Source: Myoxocephalus aenaeus
Lineage: Eukaryota > Chordata > Actinopteri > Perciformes > Cottidae
Reading direction: 5' to 3'
Assembly: GCA_038501785.1 (NCBI GenBank)
Contig: JBAMJR010000006.1
Location: 2,584,501 to 2,648,500, forward strand
DNA length: 64,000 bases
Position numbers and translations under genes: made by a program
The notes under the pieces: model-generated
What the model saw: the letters and a program-made list of their open reading frames with translations, nothing else
What the model was told of the DNA's origin: nothing
Databases searched by the model: none
Shown: in pieces, positions 27,301-49,002 of the stretch
Layout of the letters: each line of letters opens with the position of its first letter
Position numbering within the stretch: position 1 is the stretch's first letter

Positions 27301-28621
27301 CAATGTTACATATCGATGCTACGGTAACTGTAAATACGTATCCATGCTCTGTGACCAACTTGTCGACTGGAATGTTACTCAACACTCACCTTGGTTTGTT
27401 ATCCAAAGTCCAGTTGTTGCTGCTGCTTGACAAATGAAGAAACTGACAGACAGAGATCAAAGACCATAAAAACACAATAAGCCTCTTGAGCACTTGGCTT
27501 GAGCATCAACACAACCCTGGTGCTATATTTGAGTTTTGCCCTAATAAGACATAAGATTTCAGAGCAGGTATCATGTAACACATGTTCATTGAAGACAGAG
27601 GCTCATTATATCTTTGCTGGTAACCACTTCAGAATTTCTTCTTCTTAATCACTGATGAAAGTAGATCCTCGTTCCATTGGAAATTATGCCTAATAGTTGT
27701 CTACCCACACGTTCCTGGCTAAAACATTTAGAGTTAATTACGAGTACACTTACCATCAAAGAAAACATCTCCTACTGCAGATTTTAATAAACAAAACAGT
27801 TTAGGCCCAAGTGCCCTAAACATTGTGAACGTCGATACACAAAGACAATCATGGAGAGGTGACTAGTAAAACATAAAGGAAGTACAGCTGGGGTCCATCA
27901 CTCAGCTGCTCTACATTTCGGGACGGTCTCAGTCTCCCTTGTTTATCCCCTAAGATCAAGAATGAGAACAGCTGTTGGCACTATTGTGAGAGAGAATCCC
28001 CTGGCAATCATTTTCTTTTCTTTAAAGCTCATTGGCAATCATTTAATTGTTTTAATCATTTCTGACTTGTAAGGACTCTGAAACAGTATAGCAGTGACTT
28101 TTTAAAGCTTCTCCAAAGCATGTCATGGGGCTACTGTTGTGCCAGGAGTTAAACAGATGCATTAGTCACACCTTTGGACCGTCTGTAAGTGCTGAACTAA
28201 GCTTGTGCAAAAACTGAACCAATTTATTCTCCCTTATTTGAATACACCATAGTATTCAGAAGCAGAACCAACTTCACATCTGCTTGATACAATAATGTTT
28301 CAAACTCATAGGTTAAAAAAATGCTGAGTTACAAAAAATGTGTGGTTACATCTCACAAATATTGTTCTTATCTTCACAATTCATGACTAAAGGTATTATG
28401 TAGTATGTATTACTAAAGGCAACACAACACGCCTAATTGTTTTGGCCAATAATCAGGAATATGGATGATATATTGAAGAAAAACAACTCTATTTACAACA
28501 TATTCAAAGTTTGACAATGATCCAGCCAGGAAGACAACCCATAAACTGTGTAATATGACAGCTAGGGTTAAGAACTAATGCACAAGCATTATGTCATGCA
28601 ACATGACCAAATACAGCAAAA

Positions 28622-28657
28622 CACGTGCAATAGGCTCCTATCACACTGTATAAAAAG
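28622..28657 (+). promoter_or_regulatory. Core promoter of myh-B
   Basis: A TATAAAAAG box lies at 28649-28657, and a CACGTG E-box at 28622-28627 lies about 20 bp upstream of it. The inferred start near 28678-28682 precedes a short non-coding exon ending at a GTACGT donor (28697). Motifs are seen; activity is inferred. Confidence 0.6.
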
Positions 28658-28679
28658 GCACAGCAAATCTCCACCGAGG

Positions 28680-28998
28680 ACAGAGACCCAGCAAAGGTAC
28701 GTTTATTGTCTCGGACGTATTTAGAGTCATTAATCTACTTGAGTAAAAGATATTATAATACGGCCATGCATCAATTGTATTAAGTTGATATTGTGTTTAA
28801 AACAATAGAAGTATGGCTACAAACTGTTTGTAAATTAATGTATTATATTATATTTTTTATTTCTAACCTTATTTTAAAACAAAACATGATAGATTCTCTG
28901 ATGTAGTCTCTGAACCTCACATGTTTGTTCTTCTTCTTTTTGCAGAAATCTGCATTGAAGTCTGTCAGAAACCCCCGGCTCACCTGGTGTCATTCAAG
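28680..28998 (+). other. 5' UTR of myh-B: two non-coding exons
   Basis: Exon 1 is about 28680-28696. Exon 2 is 28946-28998, after a TGCAG acceptor and before a GTAAAT donor. The third exon starts at 29253, twelve bases before the ATG. The layout matches myh-A, but the UTR sequences themselves are not clearly alike. Confidence 0.6.
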
Positions 28999-29264
28999 GT
29001 AAATTATAGGGCTGAATGATTTTGAAAAAATATCTGATTGGTTTTATTACTAGGGCACTATTATCTAAAGGTTGTCCCCTTTGAAAATCACAATCCTGTT
29101 CGTACTTTGCTGAGTTCTGGTGTGTCTCTATTTAACCAATCTTAATGGTCAAGCATTCATTCGACTACCATACTAGAGGACGTGATAGAGATTACTTCGT
29201 GGGCACCGATCCGTCTTCCCTGGCATTTAAAACTTTTTTTCCTCTTATGCAGTAAAGGGTCACC

Positions 29265-40616
<11,352 letters not shown>

Positions 40617-40720
40617 TGAGGAAGCAGTCCTGGTTATACAGTAGCAAGAAGCCATACAATATGAGTATCTTGTTACTTGTTCACTCTAGCGTGCTAAGCA
40701 TGCTGTGATAACCAAATGAC

Positions 40721-40726
40721 AATAAA
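40721..40726 (+). terminator. Polyadenylation signal of myh-B
   Basis: AATAAA lies 105 nt after the TAG stop (40614-40616), giving a short 3' UTR. Confidence 0.65.
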
Positions 40727-40749
40727 AAGTAGTTTGTTGCAACATTTTT

Positions 40750-42780
40750 TTGTTTACATCCTTTCATTTTGTTTACTGATTGAATGAGTGGAATGAGTGA
40801 ATATTTAACAGTTTAGCATTTGGAAATTTGTCAAGCTTTTGTGCTCTTACATTTTGATTTAATATGCAGCTTAACATAATAGTGATACAAGTAAGTTATA
40901 AAACAAAATGAAAGAATCAAGCAAGGTCGAATATAAGACATGGCAAAATGTTTTACAGACAATACAATAAATGAACAATTAGCACTACACTGTGTTCCCT
41001 TGGTCCAAGTTAGTTCAAGTTCATTTGTTTACTGCATGTTAATCCTACACGACTCAAAGGGATTTAAAGAAAAGAAAATATTCAGATATTAAACTTTCGC
41101 TTTAATTCATGTCCTCAAGTTTAAACTCTCCTCACCTGTGAATCAAATAAAAAATATTTGTAAATGTAAACTTAGTAAACCCAATTTACAAAGCATAGAG
41201 TACACTGTATAACATTCTTTCCAAATAACATAAATAATCACTTAAAATAATTGAACCAAATGTTGTCCAGTGGATTTTAACACAATGATATGTTTAGTTT
41301 CCCAAACGGATAAGCCATTTCTATCTCTTTCTGACTCCAAGTACATAGATGATTCATTCTCTGTCCCACATCATTGTCTCAGTTTCATGCTAACGTTAGA
41401 AACAAGGTATTGTACTTGCAGCCTTTATATGACGGTATTTGAAAATGTGGCAGCTAAAACCTATTCTGCTCGGGCAGAACAATCCTGGCTGAGACTAGAT
41501 GTATCTCAGATTGAAGACTACAATATATGATGTACCTTTAGGGGTAACGTTGACCCCTAAAGGTACATCGTATGAGCAGCTATAGCTTAGCGAGTTTGGC
41601 ATAAAGCCAAATGTTATTAATTAAGAACCAGAAAAGACATAACTTACTTAATAAAGTAAAGCTGATGTCATACATGTAACGACCAGACCCAGATGATCCC
41701 TCTCGAACAATTCGCTACTGTTCTTACATGTTTAATCTTTTTAGGCAATTAAGATGAACTTGAATTTGCACAGCTAAAGGTAACTTTAAGCCAATTGATC
41801 TAGCTAGTGATTTAACTCAATGCTGCAATTCAGACACCACATGTTTGACAGCACTTACCACAGTTTTTAATGTATTTCGGGATGCTTCAAAACTCTTCTC
41901 TTCATCTGGGACACAAACATTCACTGGGCTGCACAAGTAAGGGGAGTATTTTACTGACCTGTTTCTCAAATTGCAACTCTTTCAGCAAAACGAAGATGGT
42001 AACCGGAAGTGACAAACTGGTTGTCTGGCTAGAGACATCGTCAAAAATAAAACTTTTTCCTATCACAACAAACTACAAACAATATCAATGACCATCTGTT
42101 ATCAAAATATGGGCGGTCTGTACGCATAGTTTAAGATTGAGAACCTGTATAACTAAATAACAAAGCTGTAAAACATTAACAAAAAACTAAATACACACAC
42201 AATATTATAACAATTTGACAACTGTTTTTTGTTCTTGTTTTTGTTACTTTATATCTCAATCTATATTTAATGAAGTATATGCCTGTGTCTCTGAACATAC
42301 AGTACTTTGTTTATGTTAAATGATTTTGTTGGAAACATTTATTTACTATTTACTTTTACTGTATTCTAGAGAGAAAGAGACAGAGACAGAGAGAAAGAGA
42401 TATATTTGTATAAATACAGGAGTGTGTTATTTGTTCAGTTCACCAGAGGTCACCATTGTGCGGTAGACAGACTAGTTGCTGTGAACAGAGCTCGGCCGAT
42501 GGCGTATATATTGTCGGATATACTGCAGACCGTGATGTTATGTTCATCACGTTTTAATTTTTAATTTTAGAAAGTGATTACTGTACTCGGTTGGTGCTGG
42601 AATAGGTGTGTGGAGAAGGTTGTCTGAGATGAGCTCCGCCGTGGTTTGGGATGCGCAGTGCGCTTTGCTGCCGCTGCTGACTGGGACTGCTGCAGCGTAA
42701 ACAAGACTAGAGCCTGCAGCGCTGCTGTCAGTGGGCAACAAGATAACGACACAGAGTCAATGGTAGTTGACTTTTCATCT
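40750..42780. other. Intergenic region between myh-B and p4htm
   Basis: Apart from the stem-loop at 41529-41569 and a GA-rich tract at about 42367-42400, nothing coding is recognisable. The last 300 bp become more GC-rich and probably include the p4htm promoter, but no TATA box or clear core motif stands out. Confidence 0.5.
41529..41569. repeat. Perfect 17-bp stem-loop
   Basis: GATGTACCTTTAGGGGT at 41529-41545 and its exact complement at 41553-41569 flank a 7-nt loop, AACGTTG. The region between myh-B and p4htm has no gene, so this is either a collapsed MITE or a structured site. Confidence 0.8.
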
Positions 42781-42988
42781 TAAACGAGCTCGTTTTTTTT
42801 TTTTTCCCCAGTGCGCAACGACTTAATTTCTGCAGCGGAGAAAATCAGGCTTATTTATTTCGCAATTAAACTGGACATCTGTCGCTCAGCACATCTGCCA
42901 GTTCGAACTAAACAGCATCCTATCGTTGGATTAATCAGATGGACTTTGCTGTCGAGGAAGTATATCGACTCCTTCTTGAATCGGGAAA

Positions 42989-45900
42989 ATGAGCGACAAC
43001 CAGGACACATCGGATGCCGAGGAAGACACCACTCCGCCCGGGAGCGCGACCTTGCCTCTCCGGCCGCCGTGCGACCGCCTCCCTTGCAACAAGAGCGGCG
43101 TGTGCTCCCGCTCCTACTTCGTGGTAGTGATGGTGTTTTTTCACGTATACATCATTAATGTTATAGCACTGCTATTTTACGTTCACTATAACAGCGGGCA
43201 GGACGATGCGAACCCGAGTCGTGATGCTCCGAGCAGTAACCACCAGCACCCCGAGTCGCGACGTCCGCCATCAAAGCCTGAGTTCCTGCGTGATGTTTCC
43301 CTAACAAGGATCGAGGGGATAAGGGTAAGAGATGCATCACTCCCACTCTTTCATTTATACACTGTGTTTCTATCTCACGCACAGTAGGCACCACCACATC
43401 ACTCCTCTGCTTCATATCTTAGGTGGGACACGTCCAGAAGGTGTCACTGGTGCCAAGCAAAGTGCATGAAATGCGGACTCTGAGTCTGAAACCACTGCTG
43501 TTCGGTAAGCAGAAACACCAATGTGTCAAAACAGATTTGCAGCACACCCACATGAGCCTCGAGTGGCCAAAGAGTCTTCCTCTTCTTCTGATGATGAAAG
43601 CAAACATGCATTCATCACATACTTGTCTTCATCTTCATCTATGTTTCCATCTTCGTAACTATCACCCCCAAACACATAACCTAGTTTAAATGCGCATGCT
43701 CAGGTCAACCAAGGCTACATGAAAAACGTCAATAAGTCCTGAGGCAACTGCCCCTATTAAGGGCTCATAATTGATCGGGACATAGCACAATTCAAAATGT
43801 AGTCATTAGATGTGCTGGAGTAAAGATGGTACAAACATTTCGAAGTGGAAAATGTAAAGTGTACTGTATTGTTTGTCTTTCTCGTTCATTTGTGTTTCAT
43901 TTATGTAACAAGCATTTCACTGTTTGTCACTGACCTTGATTTTGACTGGTTCAATGTTGATATGAGTGGTTCCGCTCTTAAATACTTTTCTATATTTGGG
44001 CTACTGCTAAATATATTTTTGACTGTAAATCATCTGCTGATAATTTTCTCTATTAAATCTTACGAAATAAAGAAACATGTCTATCACAATTTTGTAGAGA
44101 CCAAGGTGATAACCCAAAGGCTTAAAATGTACTTTCATGTGAGACAAAGTAACAAATCCTTCAAGTGAAGTAGCTGGAAAGGTTTTGCATTCCTGCTTTA
44201 TGGATGGAATGATTAATCGAATATCGAAATAATTGCTGTTGTTTGACTAATTGATTAATTGACTTCACTTTAGCTTTACTCTTTTTTACATTTTGAAGCA
44301 AGGGTCTAAGAACAAAGGGTGGCGTATGCTGTGCAGATTGTAAAGCCCCTTGAGGAAAATTTGTGATGTTGGGCTATATACGTAAAATGTACTCGACTTC
44401 TAGATAAAACTAGAATACAATAATACGGTTGTAAATCAGAAAATGGGAAGCATGCAGCAGAGAAGATGCTGCAATCCTGTTAAGCCAAGATATTTGACTC
44501 TGTAAAACTGTCCGTCTGTGTTTTTCTGCAGAGATCCCTGGGTTTTTGTCAGAGGATGAGTGCCGTGTGGTAACGCAACTTGCACAGCTAAAGGGTCTAA
44601 TGGAGAGTCAGCTAATGGTGCAAGACGGCCAGGAGGAGCTGGCCAAGGAGCTCAACCTCAGCCCAGAGGAGATCTTCAACCTTCTTGATATCAACCAGGA
44701 TGGACAGTTGCAGCTCCATGAGGTGTATGTCAGTTTGTGGATTGTGAGCATGTACTGTATGAAACTTTTTTGGTTCAGAGTTGGTTAACTCATCCTGTCT
44801 TTACTATCGCGCTTCCAATAGATACTGACTCACTATCGAGTGAGGGACGGCATCTGGCTCACACCGGAGAATCTGCGAGAAATCTATGCGGGACTCAAAG
44901 CTGACAAGGATGGTAATGGTAAGAAATCAACGTTGTTCTTTTTTTAAAACATTATTTGTGTACATTTGTGTATTTGTATTTCTTAAATATAAATTTAATT
45001 TGTGAGATAATCTTAAACATTTGTATACACTTCACTAAAAGTGCGACCTATAAACTAGTTTTACAACGCCAGGTGGGACAACAGTGACAACAAAAAAAGT
45101 ATATTGAATATAAAATGTAATATTGTAATACAAAAAAAAAGTCTACCTAACTTATGGTACAAATTGTCATTAACGCAATAAATTAAAACTTACACATGGC
45201 ATCACAATATGTACATCTCATATTTTGGACAGGTTTGTTGAGTCTAGAAGAGTTCAGGCTGCTGAGCAATGACGCCTTCCAGCGCTTCCTGCTGCAGCGA
45301 GGGGTGAAGAGGAGTCAGCTGGTGAGGAACAGCAGGCACACCTGGCTGTATCAGGGCAAAGGAGCACATAAGGTCCTCCAAGACATCAAGACGAGGCAAG
45401 CAACTCAAACCATCTTTTCAGATTGCTGTAGTGCTAGAATAACTGAACTATTACTCCGGTTTCACAAATTGAAAGGACAGTTTTAAGTTTTTCGTAACAT
45501 TTCAGGGTGACTCGTCTCACTCGGCTCCCACCCGCATTAGTGGACCTCAGTGAGCCCCTCCAGGTGGTTCGCTATGAGGAGGGAGGACACTACCACGCCC
45601 ACCACGACAGCGGCCCTGTGTATCCTGAAACCGCATGCACACACACGCGCCTCGCGGCGAACACCTCCACTCCGTTTGAGACGTCCTGCAGGTGAGATCC
45701 CTGAGATGCACAGTGTTGGCTGAAGCAGCATTTCTCTGCAACGGTATCTATGAATGTCCAGATCTGAATTAATCTGCGCAGTGTGATTACTAAACTCCAT
45801 TGTGACAGCTGGCATGTTAGTTTGTGTCACTCAACATTGTCAACCTGTAAACATGTATGTGCGTGCCTCTTGTTTGCAAAGTGTTGTATATGTGTGTGTT

Positions 45901-47431
45901 TTTTGGCACCATACATGTATGTCAATTTAAATCTGTGTTGCACACCTATAGGTACATCACAGTTCTCTTCTACCTGAACTCTGTCGAGGGGGGTGGGGAG
46001 ACCGCATTCCCTGTGGCAGACAACAGGACCTATGATGAAGTGGTGCGTAGTTGTGTGTGGGTGTGGAAATGTGTAGGGAGAGCCCTGCAAAAGTAATGTG
46101 TACATGCTGTGCATGTCTCCCATAGCTGCGTTGACTCACATGATTGTCAGTGAGTGCATGGACCTGACGTTGAGCAGACGGAGTCACTGAGTTGGAATGT
46201 GTTGTTGTAGTCTCTCATACAGAATGACGTTGATCTTTTGGACACCAGAAGGAATTGTGACAAGAGTAACCTAAAGGTGAAGCCTACCAAGGGGACAGCT
46301 GTTTTCTGGTACAACTACCTTTCTGATGGAAAAGGTAGGATTACAAACTTTGTTTACATACTGTTGCAATGAAGATGCAAACCAGCAACTATTTCATTTT
46401 CATTTGGTGTAGGAGAATATTTTATTTTTATTTTATAAGTAAGATTTTTCTTATATACACACTGTGTGCCATATTTTTTCTCCAAATAAAAAAGCACGAA
46501 GGTAATGCCCGTTTAGTAACATATAATTTTGAAGATCCTATTACAATATTATTACAAATTAAACTAAGAGATTACAGCCATGCTAGCAGCTCTGTGTGAG
46601 GCTACACTTCATCACAGTGGTGCTTTGAACATCATGCTAATGTCATCGTGCTTACATGCTCATGAAGACAACACTAACACACTGATGTTGGTCAGATGTA
46701 ATGTTTAGTAATGTATCTTCCATCTTAGTTTAGCACGTTAGCATGTGAGCATTTGGTAATTATCACTAAACACAAAGTACAGCTGATAGAGTTTTGCAGA
46801 TATTTGGCCATAAACGACATTGCTAGCGTGAGTAAAATAACAAAATCTGAAGTAGCAGTTTAGTATATTATTTTATTTAAATTCAATTAATCTTGGCAAT
46901 TAACATGTCAGAGTAAAAAGTTGACGTATAAAATGCAGTCAAAAGGTTGAGATTCAAGCCCATACGGGTGTCATTGTAAAGGTTAAAGGTAATCCAGAAA
47001 GACATAAAGAAAATCTGCTGTATAAGACAGGTCATTTAAAGTTAATTTCAGGCTCATTTAAACAAATAAATAAAATAAAATGTTATTCAGGAGAATAAAA
47101 CTAAAGTACAGTAATTCTGACCAACGAGTTGAACGTGAGCCCTTAAAGAACATGGTGCCATGATGTTACAAACAAAGATTAAATCATTACTATTATTATT
47201 TTTTCCCTAATAGGTTGGGTGGGAGAGCAGGATGAATATGCACTGCATGGAGGCTGTGTGGTAACCCATGGCACTAAGTGGGTTGCAAATAAATGGATAA
47301 ACATTGATCCGGATTACCAGCGGCAGACTCGCTATCAGCAGCTGGTTTCACAGCAGCCAGAGGATGAAGATGATGAAGGTCTGACTCTGAATCCGGACCT
47401 ACAGAGTCCTGATACCCATCAAGAATTGTAG
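42989..47431 (+). CDS. p4htm: Transmembrane prolyl 4-hydroxylase, 9 exons, 495 aa
   Basis: This is an ER-membrane 2-oxoglutarate/Fe(II) dioxygenase that hydroxylates prolines, with HIF-alpha as a known family substrate. Exons: 42989-43324, 43423-43504, 44532-44722, 44822-44918, 45233-45395, 45506-45691, 45952-46042, 46211-46334, 47214-47431. They sum to 1488 nt (human protein about 502 aa). One membrane segment lies at residues 41-66. Two EF-hand loops are visible: DINQDGQLQLHE at 192-203 and DKDGNGLLSLEE at 231-242. The catalytic HxD is His322/Asp324 in HAHHDSG, the distal iron ligand is His435 in LHGGC, and Lys445 should bind 2-oxoglutarate. All catalytic residues are intact. The intron after 45395 needs a GC donor (ACGAG|GCAAGC). 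Neighbour slc26a6 is tail-to-tail. The start is the ATG preceding the conserved cytosolic N-terminus. Confidence 0.95.
44330..44400 (+). repeat. LINE-type 3' tail relic in a p4htm intron
   Basis: The stretch containing TAAAGCCCCTTGAGG, then TTGTGATGTTGGGCTATATA, resembles the 3' end of a very common fish LINE. Only the tail remains. Confidence 0.45.
46578..46815 (+). repeat. Abundant teleost interspersed repeat in p4htm intron 8
   Basis: It begins CATGCTAGCAGCTCTGTG and continues through TTAGTTTAGCACGTTAGCAT and AAACACAAAGTACAGCTGA to a 'TTTTGCAGATATTTGG' end. I recognise this order of motifs from many fish introns. The class is uncertain (SINE or MITE). Confidence 0.6.
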
Positions 47432-47615
47432 CTCATAAACCAAATTTGTACAACAACAAAAAAATCTATCTAGCCTTCCTGTCCTGTGCACAACTTCTTT
47501 GGCAAGATCCCGTGTCCAGTTTGTAGGGACAATATTTATTCAGGGAATGAGGTCACAGTGGGTTTATGCAACTGTAAAGAGATGATTTTATAAATATTGC
47601 TTGGATATTGTTATC

Positions 47616-47903
47616 TAGAGATGCACCAATACTGATCTGTCTGACACTGACTCAAAAACCAGGTATCGACAATAGGCTGATTGGATACCATTATTTTAAT
47701 AAATAGCAATTCAGTACATTTATATATATATGTATTTAGTTGTTACATTTTGTTTAACAAAGTTAGGCAAGAAATGTTTAAGTCAGGTCGGATGTTGCCT
47801 TACACATAAAAGACTGATCCCAGTCTCTTCTACACAGTGAGGCATACAGTTTATTAACTAAAATCTGTATTGGGACTGAAAAAGTTAGATCGGTGTATCC
47901 CTA
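47616..47903. mobile_element. hAT-type MITE in the 3' UTR of p4htm
   Basis: The 288-bp element starts TAGAGATGCACCAAT and ends with an inverted GATCGGTGTATCCCTA. The flanking 8-mers TTGTTATC (47608-47615) and TTGTTATA (47904-47911) match at 7 of 8 positions, as an aged 8-bp hAT duplication would. It lies between the p4htm stop and its poly(A) signal, so the mature mRNA should contain it. Confidence 0.65.
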
Positions 47904-48272
47904 TTGTTATACTGTTATTTTTTAATCTCCTATAGTTTCCCATTTTAGGAATGTTGCACTAGAAACTCATGAAAACAGTTGAGACAAAAATCCCCTTTGC
48001 ATGCATTAGCTTCACAGATTGTCTGTTTGCTGTTGCTATGAGCAGAAATTGCACTTAAATATTGAAATGGCTACTGCAAACATTCCAATGTCCTACCTTG
48101 TTAATGCTGCCATTACCAAAAAAGACTCACACTGTCCGTGTGATGCATGTTGTCTTGTATTTGTTCCCTGAATTATTTTCTAACAGATTCTTCTTGAAAG
48201 GTATTGTTGAGAGGTTTCATTTTATTACATGTATTTTTCTCAAAAAATGCACTCTATTGTTCTCCCACTTTT

Positions 48273-48278
48273 AATAAA
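48273..48278 (+). terminator. Polyadenylation signal of p4htm
   Basis: AATAAA lies about 840 nt after the stop, giving a 3' UTR near 860 nt. I noticed no earlier canonical signal. Confidence 0.5.
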
Positions 48279-48351
48279 GTTAAATTAAACTCATGTGTCT
48301 TCCTACTTTGAGGATAAGATTCATAAATATAAATATAAGTCATCAATCGTC

Positions 48352-48886
48352 TAGAGTTGTTCCGATATCTAAACCAGTATTGGAAATGCCTCCACTACAA
48401 TCTAAAATGCTGGATCATGTACGCGAGTCTCTGCACTGATCTGATATCATGTTATCATATATCATTTATCAGCTCATTTCAGTGACGCAAGAACAACAAG
48501 ACGAGTCACTTGCAACCCGACCCATACAAGCTGCCCAATCGGGAGGCCACTGCAACTCACAACAGCCTTGAGAAAGGAGCAGGATGGGCTACTCGTTAGC
48601 TAACGTTAGCCAGAGCTAGCTAAATGTAATCAATTTGGCAATATTTTACTCTGGAATATCTGTCAAAGTAGATATTAAAAGAAAGTGGTATCATTCATTT
48701 GCTTTATTTGTTCAAGACCTGAGCCAGGTCATACTTTACAACAATGATAGCAATCATATCATCCATACAAGGTTGGTAGTATATACAGTAGCTGTTAAAA
48801 AATGATAATATGTATATATATTAGTTTTTAACGCACTGGTATTGTAATTGGTATCGGGAAGGAAAAATTGTATTGGAACATCTCTT
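48352..48886. mobile_element. Probable hAT MITE between p4htm and slc26a6
   Basis: The left end TAGAGTTGTTCCGATA and the complement of the right end, AAGAGATGTTCCAATA, form imperfect inverted repeats. No clear target duplication is visible. It spans the space between the converging 3' ends. Confidence 0.45.
48713..48718 (-). terminator. Candidate polyadenylation signal of slc26a6
   Basis: AATAAA on the minus strand lies about 285 nt past the stop at 49003-49005. It falls within the probable MITE at 48352-48886, so the transposon may supply the signal. Confidence 0.4.
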
Positions 48887-49002
48887 CTAGTATCTATTAA
48901 TTTACAAATACAATTTCAGAAAAGTTTCTGATGTTGCTCCCAGTCAATGTTGAGACAGTTTTTTCCATCTTCAGTGCTGGATGTCCTGTTTGGTTGAAGT
49001 CC

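Larger units (their letters stand above)
19935..28648. other. Intergenic region between the two divergent myosin genes
   Basis: This 8.7-kb spacer holds both myosin promoters at its edges, the palindromic composite near 22.4-23.4 kb and the TTAA MITE near 24.0-24.4 kb. I see no further coding exons. The small reading frames at 24878-25120, 25592-25801, 25942-26148 and 27158-27581 have no family motif, no splice context and AT-biased composition. Distal muscle enhancers may lie here, but none can be pinned down by eye. Confidence 0.6.

Noticed and set aside
43845..44168. 107-aa hydrophobic frame in p4htm intron 2
   Set aside because: It lies in an AT-rich intron with no splice continuity into p4htm and no recognised domain.
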